Source: CAVVVS01 sp963751355 (lineage in GTDB: Bacteria > Bacteroidota > Ignavibacteria > Ignavibacteriales > Ignavibacteriaceae). From it: a stretch of 59,645 nucleotides of DNA. Position 1 is the first letter of the stretch, and each line of letters opens with the position of its first letter. Of the stretch, positions 26,008-35,997 are shown in pieces. The translations under genes were made by a program, and so were the position numbers. The DNA is taken from assembly GCA_963751355.1 (NCBI GenBank), contig CAVVVS010000124.1, positions 1-59,645 of the forward strand, read 5' to 3'. The notes under the pieces are model-generated. The model made no database searches and was not told the DNA's origin. It worked only from the letters and a program-made list of their open reading frames with translations.

Positions 26008-27326
26008 AAGAAAAACTATTCAAAAAAATAGAAGAATGGCGACCTAGAACAACCAGATTATTAAAAGAAAACGGCGATATGAAAATTAGTGATGTTACAA
26101 TCGCCCAGGCCATAGGAGGTGCCAGAGGCGTTAAATGTTTAGTTACAGATATTTCTTATCTTGATCCTTTAGAAGGAATTAGATTCAGGGGCTTCACTAT
26201 TCCGGAAGTTTTAAAAAAGCTTCCCAAAGTATCTAACGGTGAAATGCCTTATGTTGAAGGATTCTTCTATCTTTTATTAACCGGTGAAATTCCGACGGAA
26301 AATGATGCAATGGAAGTTGCGGAGGAATTCAAAAACAGGCAGCATGTGCCCGAATACGTTTTTGATATTTTACGTGCAATGCCAAATGATTCCCATCCAA
26401 TGGTGATGTTTTCAACCGCCATTCTTGCGATGCAGAAAGAATCGGAGTTTGTTCGTAAATACAATGAAGGCTTTGGTAAAATGGACTACTGGGATCCTTA
26501 TTATGAAGACGGATTGAACCTTTTAGCAAAACTTCCGAGAATAGCTTCTTTTATTTATAGGTTGAAATATAAAGATGGTGATATCATTGATGCCGATACT
26601 TCTCTGGATATGGGCGGTAATTTTGCGCACATGATGGGAATCGGAAAACCTTACGATGATGTAGCCCGTTTATACTTCATCCTGCACAGCGATCATGAAA
26701 GCGGAAATGTTAGTGCGCATACCGGGCACCTTGTAGCATCCGCGCTTTCCGATATGTATTATTCCCTTTCCGCCATGATTGACGGTTTAGCAGGTCCGCT
26801 TCACGGCTTAGCTAATCAGGAAGTATTGCGATGGATTCAGGGAGTAATGGATCAAATGGGCGGAAAAATTCCTACTGAAGAAGAAATGAAGAAATTCGTG
26901 TGGGAGACTCTTAATTCAGGACAGGTTATACCCGGATTTGGGCATGCCGTTTTACGTAAAACCGATCCACGCTATATGGCACAGCGCGAGTTCTGTTTAA
27001 AACATTTACCGGATGATCCGATATTTAAATATGTAGATGCCCTATATAAAGTAACTCCGCCAATATTAAAAGAACAGGGCAAAGCTAAAAATCCATGGCC
27101 AAATGTTGATGCACAATCCGGAGTAATTCAATGGTATTACGGATTAAAGGAATATGATTTCTATACTGTCCTTTTCGGCATCGGAAGAGCTTTGGGTGTT
27201 ACCGCAAACATTATTTGGGATAGAGCTCTAGGCTATCCGATTGAAAGACCTAAATCGCTTACTACGGCAATGCTTGAAGATCTTGCCGGAATTACCGAGA
27301 AACAGTTGCACGAAACTAGCAAATAA
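25995..27326 (+). CDS. gltA: Citrate synthase (copy 1, eukaryotic-type)
   Basis: A 443-residue citrate synthase that condenses acetyl-CoA and oxaloacetate. Catalytic His in GPLHGLANQE (about residue 270), His in PGFGHAVLRKTDPR (about 315) and Asp in PNVDAQSG (about 371) are all present. The overall pattern, including HSDHESGNVSAHT, resembles the mitochondrial/eukaryotic type rather than the NADH-regulated E. coli type. ATG 25983 is also in frame, but GGAGG at 25985-25989 is placed for ATG 25995. It stands alone, with copy 2 at 56405-57679. Confidence 0.95.
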   Translation: MSALKEKLFKKIEEWRPRTTRLLKENGDMKISDVTIAQAIGGARGVKCLVTDISYLDPLEGIRFRGFTIPEVLKKLPKVSNGEMPYVEGFFYLLLTGEIPTENDAMEVAEEFKNRQHVPEYVFDILRAMPNDSHPMVMFSTAILAMQKESEFVRKYNEGFGKMDYWDPYYEDGLNLLAKLPRIASFIYRLKYKDGDIIDADTSLDMGGNFAHMMGIGKPYDDVARLYFILHSDHESGNVSAHTGHLVASALSDMYYSLSAMIDGLAGPLHGLANQEVLRWIQGVMDQMGGKIPTEEEMKKFVWETLNSGQVIPGFGHAVLRKTDPRYMAQREFCLKHLPDDPIFKYVDALYKVTPPILKEQGKAKNPWPNVDAQSGVIQWYYGLKEYDFYTVLFGIGRALGVTANIIWDRALGYPIERPKSLTTAMLEDLAGITEKQLHETSK

Positions 27327-27713
27327 TAGTTGTGTAAATAATAATATTTATCCGGGGTTACCTTTTACTTTTTGTAACCGGTTAAGATGATAAAATTCGG
27401 AACAAATAATTTCGAATAATCAACGAATTTTGGGTGAGTTTTAAATTCATCAATAAAGAGTAACCCTGGATTTTTCTTTCAATCATCTAAAAACTTAATT
27501 TCTGCCTCCCTTGCCAAATTAAAAATGAATGCTTAAAATTCATATATTAAAGTAACTATGTTTCAAAAATATTGTTCAAAACTAAAGTAATGCCAAAATC
27601 TTTTCCTTTTGAAATTAATCTGATCTTTTGCATTGGCATAACAGGAAAAATACGCAATCAACTTATTAGATGAAACAATCCCAAACATGCAATAAATCAA
27701 TGCAGGTATAATA
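27327..27713. other. 387-bp spacer with a self-complementary 120-bp element
   Basis: No supported gene. Positions 27350-27473 are bounded by an imperfect inverted repeat and contain two nested hairpins (listed as a repeat). The remainder up to 27713 is AT-rich and should hold the promoter of the large fusion gene. Confidence 0.5.
27350..27473. repeat. Inverted-repeat-bounded structured element
   Basis: Left end ATCCGGGGTTACCTTT (27350-27365), right end approximately AAGAGTAACCCTGGAT (27456-27471), complementary at about 14 of 16 positions. Inside are GGTTAC/GTAACC (27356-27361 with 27374-27379) and AAATTCG/CGAATTT (27393-27399 with 27424-27430). It could be a degenerate miniature element or a structured 3' UTR/terminator of citrate synthase 1. 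Confidence 0.45.
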
Positions 27714-30700
27714 ATGGATAATTCAAGCTTGATAAATGAAGTGCAGCCTAATTTAGCTAAGATTAAAGAACAACTTTTTGCGGGTAAAGCCGCGATAGAA
27801 CCCGAGCAGCTTTCTTCATTTTTATCTGAATTTGAGGAAGAATTGAATCGTGTATCTGAAGAAGATTTATTATCTAAAAATGAAGCACTATTGAAAAACT
27901 GGGAGGAAATTTTTGCAGCAGTTATTCCCGCACAATTAGCCTCAAATATAATGAAAGAAATTAAACCGGAAATTTTTTATAATTTTGGACAGTATCTCTT
28001 AAAAATGTTTCCGGATAAATCATCGTCCCCCAATAAATCCCTGAACGCTATTGTACATTTTTATCTCGATCTTTTCCGTTTCTCCGAATTTCTAATCCGT
28101 GTATATGAACAAAAAAAATGGGAGATATTAATTCATGATCTCATCGTGAATAGTAATTTCAACATTAACACTTTATTTAAGCAGCGAGTAGATGATTACG
28201 GAAACCGAACATTATTCAAAGTACTTCATGGCAGTGTAGAAAACGATTATTCATGGAATACGATTTGGGAAAGGACTCAGGAGTACGCAAAATCAATCTT
28301 AAAGTTGTTCGAAGAGATAAAAACGGATAATCAAAGTGTAGCTATTCTTATGGAAAATGAATTGTGCATGGCGTCGCTCGATTTGGCATGTCTTTCAAAC
28401 GGGATTGTAAACATTATGATTCCGGCAAACTCGGTCCCGCAGCATCTTTCTTACATACTAAACCAAACAAAAGCGCCTCTTTTGATTATTTCAGATGAGA
28501 AGCAATTGTTTAAAATAAAAAGTGTGAAAAATGAATTAATTTACTTAAAGAAAGTTGTAATAAGGCATGGCTCAAGTAACGAAGAATGGATCATTTCATT
28601 TAATGAATTTATAAATTTAAGCTCTTCAATTCCAAATACGGTATTGGAAAATAGGCTTAAGGATAACAAGGTTGAATCCCTGGCAACCGTAATGTATACT
28701 TCCGGTACTACGGGTGAACCCAAGGGAATTATGTTTTCCCAAGTGAATATCGTTTATAAAAGATTTTGCCGCGCAATGGCTATTCCTAAAATTAGTGACA
28801 GGGATAGGTTTCTCGCTTTCCTTCCTCTTTACCATACTTTCGGTCGATGGCTGGAGATGATGGGCAGTATTTTTTGGGGAACAACTTATGTCTTCATGGA
28901 AAATCCCTCCGTAGAAACAATGATTTCAAACATGAAGCAGATTAAACCATCTATTTTTATCAGCGTCCCCAAAAAATGGGTTCAATTGTATGAATATATT
29001 TCTTCCAGTGTTGATATCGAGATGGATGAAGAGCAGATAATTCAACAAAAAATAAATGATATTACTGGGGGAAAGCTTAAGTGGGGAATTTCAGCAGCAG
29101 GATATCTTTCGCCCGATATTTTTCAGTTCTTCCAGAAATATAATGTAGAACTAATGAGCGGCTTCGGGATGACTGAAGCTACCGGGGGAATAACCATGAC
29201 CCCCCCGCATAAATATATTCCAAATTCTCTGGGAAAAGCACTACCCGGCATAGAAATAAAACTCGCTGAAGACGGGGAAATTCTTATCCGTGGTCCCTAC
29301 GTTATGATGGGGTATTTCGGAGAAAAAAAGGAGGATACTTTTTTACCGGGAAATTGGCTGCCGACAGGTGACATAATGCAAATGGATGAACACGGATTTA
29401 TTGAAATCATTGATCGCAAAAAAGAAATTTATAAAAACATCAAAGGCGAAACTATTGCGCCTCAAAAAATCGAAAATTATTTCCGGGAATTCGATTTTGT
29501 AAAACAAGTATTCCTAGTAGGCGACCATCGTCCTTCTAACACCGTTTTGATTTACCCGAATTACGATATTGAAGATTCTATAATTAATAATATGGACGAT
29601 GCTGAATTACACGATTACTTTTCTTCGGTCATTGTAACGGTGAATAAATTTTTAGCCCCATTCGAAAGAATTGTCGATTTCAGAATAATACAACGACCGT
29701 TCACCGAAGATAAGGGAGAGTTAACACCAAAAGGCACTTATAAAAGAAGAGCAATCGAAAAGAATTTTACCGATAAGATTGAATCAATGTACATAAAAGA
29801 TCATACTAGCATAACCATTAATGACATTGAGGTTCGTCTGCCAAATTGGTTCTTGCGCGAAAAAGGATGTTTAAGCGGAGATATTATCGCTTTGCCAAAC
29901 GGCATATCAATTCCAAAACTTCAATTATCTTTAAAAATAATTAAAGATAAAACTAAGCCCAATATCGTGCGTATCGGGGATTTTTACTATGAAATAAATT
30001 CTTCATTTATTGATATGCAACTCATTTTTACTTCACCCTTATATTGGTTAGGTAATAAGGGACTTTTTGAATTTACCGGGAATTCTATTTTTCAATGGTT
30101 CCGACAAATTACCGGACATAACAGAATCCAATTTTACGGGAAAGCTCCAGGTACAGTAGCAGATCCCACAATCAGGGAAACAATGAAAAATTTATTGTCA
30201 GATGGCGAACAGAATTTAAAAAGTCTTCATATTGCTGTGATGATGATAGAATCGGAAGATCAGGAGGATGCATATCTCGGACTACAATATCTGCGTACCT
30301 TGTTAGAAGATGAATCGTTACCTCATTTCAGGCTAGCGCTTAGTTTAATCTACAGACCAAATTTGAGTGAAGAACTCTTTATACAGCGTGAATTATTCAA
30401 ACTTGGTTTACAAAAAATAAAAGGAGCTAACCTGGGTGAGTTTTTGGAACTTTACCTAAAATTAAATTATGATCTTTTGGATGAAACAACTATTCAAGCT
30501 ATAGTTGATATCAGCCGGGGTGATGAAAACCTGGATGCACTGGAACGTGTATTAAAACACGAAATCGAAATACACAGTATTTATCTTGATATGGAACGTT
30601 CCTCCATTCCGTCTCTATTCAAATTGCTGGGAAACTACGGTATTCAACATCCTACAAGTTACAAAAGGATTCGCCAGATTTTTATGCATTATAAATTGTT

Positions 30701-32567
30701 TGACGAATGGAAAGCTCTTGTAAATATTGCCGATCAATCAAGGTTGAACATGTTAAACGGATTTAGGAAATGGCTTGGGACTAATCAAAGTGTGGCGGTA
30801 GATATGGAAACCGGCGAGGAATACCGTTGGTCGGATGTAATTATTTTAGAAGAAGGAATTGACAAGAACGACAGTGAAAGAATTATTAGGGCAATAACCG
30901 AAACTTCAGTATTAAGAGAAGCCATCTTTCTTTTTTCCGAAGGTACTTCAATGGGATTGAGTAGTATTCTGCCCGGCGGACTATGGATTAGCCATGTTGG
31001 GACACAACATGAAAAAGCCGTTTACAGAGTGACTATTCAAACACGTTTTCAAGGTGCTTTTGACATTGCTATAAATTTGAATAAAAGTCTCCCCCCCGAA
31101 AAAGTTAAAGAAGAAATCAATTGGCTTGTACTTGCGGGCTCAAAAATTTTCGGGCAAAAGTTAGTTGAGGACTTCGGCGGTTATTGGGAAGATTATGATT
31201 TGTGGACGGAAGAATTTGTTCCCGGTGAAACCGTTGCAAAATTCTTACAGAGGGAGTCGCGCGGGAAGGACGAATCAAATCAGAAAAGGCTTTATTATCT
31301 TTGGCCTTATTTTGTTTGGAGCGCTACTGCGGCGTATATAAATTTTTGGTCGCTTACCGGCTATAAAATGGAATTAGCAGATCCACAGCCTTCTAATATT
31401 ATTATTCCTCCCCACGATTACCAGACCGGAACCCGTTTAGTTTCTATCTCGGAAAGGATTCAATCGAGTTCACCTCTCATATTCTTTATAAACTTTTTTA
31501 CTTACTTCATAAAGTCAACAGAGGAGAAATATCCTTTTCTTAAAAAACATTCAATCTGGAATTATGTCTTCTCCGGTGTAATAGACGGCGAGGGCGAAAA
31601 TGATGGGCTCGAAATTTTGGTAAAATTCAGGAACGAACTAATTACTTCAAATGAGTTGGAAAACGGCGGGGAAATAATTACCCAAATAGATTCTTTTATT
31701 GATAATGTGAAAGGAAACGGATTTATCCCGAAAAAGCTATTCTTTGCGATAAAACGTTTCCATCGTTGGTTTAAATTAAATAAAAATGCCACCCTAACCG
31801 CACAAGCAGCAATGATCTATGAACTTTACGAAACCTACCGGATATATGAATTAGAAGAAAAATATCCGCAAACCCGTACTCAATTTTTTCTTGAGACAAT
31901 TTTTTCGGATTCAGTTAAGCCTTTAAATAATGCCTTAAGGGAAATCGTTAAGAAACAGCACGATAAAAATATATCAAAGGAAGAGACCCTTGCTCTGTTG
32001 TCAAACATACAATCAGAATTTCAGTTGAACGATCGGGAACATTTCTTCCTGACGAGATTGAATTTCCCACACCTTAAACCTACAGATTCTGCTACTTTAA
32101 TGAGAATTAAAAGCGAAGGCTCATCTACCGCAAATCTAGTAGTTCAGATGGAAGATGATGACGGGAATCCGTTTCTTATACGCAGCCCAATTTCGCCGAA
32201 AGAAATTTCGAGACTTCATCAACTATTCATTGAAACAAATCTACTGGTACATTTCCGTCCAGAAGATCAGTTTTTAGTTGCACTCTCAGAGCGCGGGTAT
32301 ATAATTGGGGGATTATATTACAGCCGCATTGATGAGCAGACTGCTCACATGGAAAAGATAGTTGTCTCTAACCGTTATAGACGTAAAGGCATAAGCGAAG
32401 GATTAATGAATGAGTTGTTCAATCGTTTGAAAGACGAACATATAAAATTTGTTACCACCGGTTTCTTCCGCCCCGAATATTTTTACCGCTTCGGGTTTAA
32501 AATTGAAAGGAAATATTCTGGACTAGTAAAAGAACTGTTCCCGCAGAAAAAAACAGATCAACTTTAA
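27714..32567 (+). CDS. Multidomain acyl-CoA synthetase-like / kinase-like / GNAT fusion protein
   Basis: A 1617-residue soluble protein. Residues about 1-150 are helical and unassigned. About 155-690 form an AMP-forming long-chain acyl-CoA synthetase: P-loop YTSGTTGEPKG from Y328, GFGMTEATGG near 483, PTGD with D553, DRKKEIYK near 567, and a C-terminal catalytic-Lys region with K677 in TPKGTYKRR. About 700-1075 is alpha-rich, possibly HEAT-like. About 1080-1260 resembles an APH/protein-kinase fold: hinge-like EEFVPGETVAKFL and loop DPQPSNIII (D1223, N1228), but the expected DFG Asp is replaced (RLVSIS). About 1490-1610 is a GNAT acetyltransferase with RYRRKGIS from R1554. It is a single long frame with no frameshift signs. 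The product is unknown; coupled acyl activation and acyl transfer is the simplest reading. Confidence 0.85.
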   Translation: MDNSSLINEVQPNLAKIKEQLFAGKAAIEPEQLSSFLSEFEEELNRVSEEDLLSKNEALLKNWEEIFAAVIPAQLASNIMKEIKPEIFYNFGQYLLKMFPDKSSSPNKSLNAIVHFYLDLFRFSEFLIRVYEQKKWEILIHDLIVNSNFNINTLFKQRVDDYGNRTLFKVLHGSVENDYSWNTIWERTQEYAKSILKLFEEIKTDNQSVAILMENELCMASLDLACLSNGIVNIMIPANSVPQHLSYILNQTKAPLLIISDEKQLFKIKSVKNELIYLKKVVIRHGSSNEEWIISFNEFINLSSSIPNTVLENRLKDNKVESLATVMYTSGTTGEPKGIMFSQVNIVYKRFCRAMAIPKISDRDRFLAFLPLYHTFGRWLEMMGSIFWGTTYVFMENPSVETMISNMKQIKPSIFISVPKKWVQLYEYISSSVDIEMDEEQIIQQKINDITGGKLKWGISAAGYLSPDIFQFFQKYNVELMSGFGMTEATGGITMTPPHKYIPNSLGKALPGIEIKLAEDGEILIRGPYVMMGYFGEKKEDTFLPGNWLPTGDIMQMDEHGFIEIIDRKKEIYKNIKGETIAPQKIENYFREFDFVKQVFLVGDHRPSNTVLIYPNYDIEDSIINNMDDAELHDYFSSVIVTVNKFLAPFERIVDFRIIQRPFTEDKGELTPKGTYKRRAIEKNFTDKIESMYIKDHTSITINDIEVRLPNWFLREKGCLSGDIIALPNGISIPKLQLSLKIIKDKTKPNIVRIGDFYYEINSSFIDMQLIFTSPLYWLGNKGLFEFTGNSIFQWFRQITGHNRIQFYGKAPGTVADPTIRETMKNLLSDGEQNLKSLHIAVMMIESEDQEDAYLGLQYLRTLLEDESLPHFRLALSLIYRPNLSEELFIQRELFKLGLQKIKGANLGEFLELYLKLNYDLLDETTIQAIVDISRGDENLDALERVLKHEIEIHSIYLDMERSSIPSLFKLLGNYGIQHPTSYKRIRQIFMHYKLFDEWKALVNIADQSRLNMLNGFRKWLGTNQSVAVDMETGEEYRWSDVIILEEGIDKNDSERIIRAITETSVLREAIFLFSEGTSMGLSSILPGGLWISHVGTQHEKAVYRVTIQTRFQGAFDIAINLNKSLPPEKVKEEINWLVLAGSKIFGQKLVEDFGGYWEDYDLWTEEFVPGETVAKFLQRESRGKDESNQKRLYYLWPYFVWSATAAYINFWSLTGYKMELADPQPSNIIIPPHDYQTGTRLVSISERIQSSSPLIFFINFFTYFIKSTEEKYPFLKKHSIWNYVFSGVIDGEGENDGLEILVKFRNELITSNELENGGEIITQIDSFIDNVKGNGFIPKKLFFAIKRFHRWFKLNKNATLTAQAAMIYELYETYRIYELEEKYPQTRTQFFLETIFSDSVKPLNNALREIVKKQHDKNISKEETLALLSNIQSEFQLNDREHFFLTRLNFPHLKPTDSATLMRIKSEGSSTANLVVQMEDDDGNPFLIRSPISPKEISRLHQLFIETNLLVHFRPEDQFLVALSERGYIIGGLYYSRIDEQTAHMEKIVVSNRYRRKGISEGLMNELFNRLKDEHIKFVTTGFFRPEYFYRFGFKIERKYSGLVKELFPQKKTDQL

Positions 32568-32709
32568 AAGTTGAAACTCACTTTCCAGTTCTTTTTTTTG
32601 AACATCTTTTTGATCATAGTAAAAGGATATTATGATCTCTGTATTCCTCTTAAGTGAGTCTCAATTGAATTTTAATAATTTTCAATTTAATGTCATTCAT
32701 CCACTGGAA

Positions 32710-34020
32710 TTATAATTGGTTACCACTTTTATTGTGATTAACATGTTTTATAATTTTTTCAGCCGCTGTCTTACCGCTTTTTACGGCACTCTCTATAGTA
32801 GAGGGCAGACCGGTATCAGTCCAATCTCCGGATAGGAAAAAATTTTCGATCTGAGTGACTGTCTGAGGACGTCTGTTAATTATTTCTCTTGAAGGGATAA
32901 ATGTAGAGCGTTTTTCTTTAATTACCCTAGAAAATTTAATGTCACGTTTTTTGATTCCGACGAATTTATCCAATTCGATGGAAACCATCTCAATTATTTC
33001 TTCTTTAGAAGAATTTAAATATTTATTTGCATCGCTTATGACAAGAGTAACATGTGAACCGTGGTTAAAGATCCAATGAACAGGTGAATTGATCAATCCA
33101 TAAAAAGTCAGATCTAATGGATTCTCCCTCAACCACAAATGAATAGTTAGAATACATGAATATTTAAATTTTAATTCATCAAAATTATAAAGCGAGGGTA
33201 AAAACTTTTCCAAAGCATAAGGAGGTACTGCTGAGATAATGTAGTCAAATTCCACGATTTCTCTTTTATTAGTTTTTATCACTTTTATTCTTCCCGAATC
33301 CGGCACCAATTCTTTAACCTCTTCTGTTAAATTTATTTTACCTTCGTAGCCTTCTATATATTCTCTTGAATCTTTACAATATGTTTCAGACAAACCATAT
33401 TTCGGAAGAATTAAAGTAGAGGATTTATTCCCATTTAAGAAAATTTCTTTTAATATATCGGAAAAAATTTTTGCCGAAGCTTCATGAATGCTGGAATTTA
33501 AAGCACTAACTGCAAGTATTTCCCAAAATCCTTTTATCGTATTCTCATTCTGATTCTCTTTTATGAGCCATTCATAGACCGAGTAAACATTCAAATCCTC
33601 TTTAGACTTTAAAAACAATTTTACAAAAAGGCTCAATATCTTCAGCCTATCAGCTACGGAAACAGCTCTATAGTTCAATAGTCCGAAAGATAAATTAAAA
33701 GGATATGGAAAGGGAAAAGCATTCAACGAATATTTGTTAAAATTTTCTTTGAGAAAATTAACCCTTAAATTTTTCTGACGAATTAGATTATTCCCGGCTT
33801 GAATAAGCTTAAAAAATTCTAAAGTTTCTTTATAGCAGCCCATCAAAATATGTTGACCGTTATCAACAACTGTTTCGGTATGAGGTTCCTTAAAGGAAAA
33901 GGCACGCCCGCCCAATTTTGGAGACGCTTCTAAAATCTCAACCTGGAAGTCGGCTTTGGAAAGATAAACACCGGCAGAAAGGCCTGCAAAACCTCCACCT
34001 ATTACAACACACTTCTTCAT
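32710..34020 (-). CDS. hpnE: Hydroxysqualene dehydroxylase HpnE
   Basis: A 436-residue FAD-dependent amine-oxidase-fold enzyme that reduces hydroxysqualene to squalene. The dinucleotide-binding motif VVIGGGFAGLSAGVYL is at the N-terminus, LEASPKLGGRAFSF follows, and the C-terminal FAD site LSGDWTDTGLPSTIESAVKSG is typical of HpnE/phytoene-desaturase relatives. ATG 34020 is preferred to the upstream 34047 because it starts right before the FAD fold and overlaps the hpnD stop (TAATG). It is third in hpnC-hpnD-hpnE. Confidence 0.93.
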   Translation of the reverse strand: MKKCVVIGGGFAGLSAGVYLSKADFQVEILEASPKLGGRAFSFKEPHTETVVDNGQHILMGCYKETLEFFKLIQAGNNLIRQKNLRVNFLKENFNKYSLNAFPFPYPFNLSFGLLNYRAVSVADRLKILSLFVKLFLKSKEDLNVYSVYEWLIKENQNENTIKGFWEILAVSALNSSIHEASAKIFSDILKEIFLNGNKSSTLILPKYGLSETYCKDSREYIEGYEGKINLTEEVKELVPDSGRIKVIKTNKREIVEFDYIISAVPPYALEKFLPSLYNFDELKFKYSCILTIHLWLRENPLDLTFYGLINSPVHWIFNHGSHVTLVISDANKYLNSSKEEIIEMVSIELDKFVGIKKRDIKFSRVIKEKRSTFIPSREIINRRPQTVTQIENFFLSGDWTDTGLPSTIESAVKSGKTAAEKIIKHVNHNKSGNQL

Positions 34021-34859
34021 TAATAAACTAGACTGTACTTTGCCCAAACACCTAAAGAAATCCCCACTTTTTCGAACTTTGAAACTTTTATATTATTATG
34101 ATAAATATCATATTCAAAATCGATTATTTTCTCGAGTAATTTATGATATATGTGCTGCATTGCCCTTGCGGCAAACATAGAAGACTTGTCATCCAGATCG
34201 AGATAGAATGTAGCACTGTCGAAATAGTGCTGAGCCCGCTCAACTTCATATTTCATTAGGTCTGTAAAATTTGTATTATAAATTTGATGCAAAACCTCGT
34301 CTTCCGAATAGTTAAATTTTGCCATATCTTCCTGGGGTAAATATATTCTGCCATTCTGTGCATCTTTTTTAATATCCCTTAAAATATTTGTAAGCTGCAG
34401 CGCAATACCAAGATTTATGGCAAAGTCTTTTGCCGATTTATTTTTATAACCAAAAATTTCAATACACATCAATCCGACAGTAGATGCAACCCGGTAGCAA
34501 TATAAATTTAAATCATCAAATGTAAGATATCGTTTAGTTTGAAGATCCATTTCCATCCCTTTCACCAGTTCGAAAAAAGGTTCAAAGGGGATATTAAATT
34601 GAGAAATTGTTTTACCGAGTTTGTTAAGAAGCTGATATTCCGAATTACCATAAAATGCTTTCTCCAGTTCTATCCTCCATTTGTGCAATTTTTCATATTT
34701 TAACTCATCCGGCTCATTACCTTCGTCAACTATGTCATCGGTTTTACGACAAAAGGCGTAAACGGTATTCATGGCATCCCGCTTCTCGGTAGGAAGAAGA
34801 TTGAAAGCATAATAAAAACTGCTCTTACTTTTTTTAGATATATCCCTGGCTGCTTCCAT
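34020..34859 (-). CDS. hpnD: Presqualene diphosphate synthase HpnD
   Basis: A 279-residue trans-isoprenyl diphosphate synthase fold enzyme condensing two farnesyl diphosphates. The first Asp-rich motif is DDIVDE (41-46), the second lies in QLTNILRDIKKD. YAFCRKTDD and GRIYLPQEDM are family signatures. It is 2 nt downstream of hpnC. The three hpn genes suffice to make squalene from farnesyl diphosphate; no squalene-hopene cyclase is in the window. Confidence 0.94.
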   Translation of the reverse strand: MEAARDISKKSKSSFYYAFNLLPTEKRDAMNTVYAFCRKTDDIVDEGNEPDELKYEKLHKWRIELEKAFYGNSEYQLLNKLGKTISQFNIPFEPFFELVKGMEMDLQTKRYLTFDDLNLYCYRVASTVGLMCIEIFGYKNKSAKDFAINLGIALQLTNILRDIKKDAQNGRIYLPQEDMAKFNYSEDEVLHQIYNTNFTDLMKYEVERAQHYFDSATFYLDLDDKSSMFAARAMQHIYHKLLEKIIDFEYDIYHNNIKVSKFEKVGISLGVWAKYSLVY

Positions 34860-34861
34860 AA

Positions 34862-35701
34862 TTAGAATAATGATTTTATTAATAAAAATAAGAAATCAAA
34901 TCTATTTAATTCCGGTCTATTATTGAATATTCTATAATTCGAAGATTTAATTTTATCTAATATAGCTTCTCCTCCTAAAATAGTCCAATTAATTTCAAAT
35001 TTTAATCTTCCTTTTAAATAATTTAATATTCCCCTTCCCTCCTTGAACATCTCTTCCGTCCTGAGTACACTATATTTGAGGAGTTGTTGAAAGTCGGAAT
35101 TATTCATTTTATTTACAAATAATTCTTCACTCACGTTGTTTTTTTTCATTTCATTTAAAGGATAATAAATTCTACCTTTTCCAATATCTATTTCAGTATC
35201 CTGGTAAAAATTAGTTAATTGAAGTGCAGTGCATATCTTATCAGAATAAATAAATGCATTTTCGCTTCTAATGTTATTCAACTCAAGAATTAGCCTTCCA
35301 ACTGGATTTGCAGAAAATTTGCAATAATTTAGTAGATCTTCAAAAGTATCGTAACGTTTTTTAATCACGTCCTGTTTGAATGCCTTAAGTAAATCGTAGA
35401 ATAATTGGTTAGATAGATTTTTTGAAGAAATCGTTGAAAATAACGCGAATTCAAATGAAGATTCATAATTCCCTTCTAAAGCTTTAGTTAAACGGTTCTC
35501 GAATTCATTAAGCTTTGTCAGGCGAACATCCGTTGAATAAGCTCCCTCATCTGCCAGATCATCGGCAGTTCTTGCAAACCAATAGATTATGGCTACATGC
35601 TTCCTCAGATCTTTAGGAATGAATAATGAAATCACAGGGAAATTTTCATAATGAAATTTCGCAAATATTTCAGCTTTTTTATATGCTGCGGCTTTATCCA
35701 T
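34862..35701 (-). CDS. hpnC: Hydroxysqualene synthase HpnC
   Basis: A 279-residue relative of HpnD that converts presqualene diphosphate to hydroxysqualene. The motif ADDLADE is at 46-52 and QLTNFYQDTEIDIGKGRIYYP holds the second Asp-rich region, in the variant form seen in HpnC. ENFPVISLFIPKDLR near the N-terminus is typical. First gene of the hpnCDE operon. The AUG at 35701 has no strong Shine-Dalgarno. Confidence 0.93.
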   Translation of the reverse strand: MDKAAAYKKAEIFAKFHYENFPVISLFIPKDLRKHVAIIYWFARTADDLADEGAYSTDVRLTKLNEFENRLTKALEGNYESSFEFALFSTISSKNLSNQLFYDLLKAFKQDVIKKRYDTFEDLLNYCKFSANPVGRLILELNNIRSENAFIYSDKICTALQLTNFYQDTEIDIGKGRIYYPLNEMKKNNVSEELFVNKMNNSDFQQLLKYSVLRTEEMFKEGRGILNYLKGRLKFEINWTILGGEAILDKIKSSNYRIFNNRPELNRFDFLFLLIKSLF

Positions 35702-35997
35702 ATTTAGTTATTGTACTTACCTTTTCTAATGAAATAGTTCGATATATAAACTTTCTGAAACCGGAATAGAATTATAATATGTCAATATGGGTGAATAATA
35801 ATTTCCCTTCTTTTGGCGGAAACGATTTATTTCATTATTTTTGTGTAAACTCTTTAGAAATAATAATGACAAAGTTAACAACAGAAATATCTATTCGAAA
35901 ATATTTGAACTCGCATATATATAACGAGTCCTTTTACTAGACTCCCTTCAACAGTCCATTTCTATTTATATTAATTCAAAACTAAACTAAGAAGAAA

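Noticed and set aside
32559..32573. CAACTTT-A-AAAGTTG palindrome at the end of the large fusion gene
   Set aside because: The one-base centre cannot form a hairpin loop without losing pairs, it spans the stop codon, and no T tract follows.
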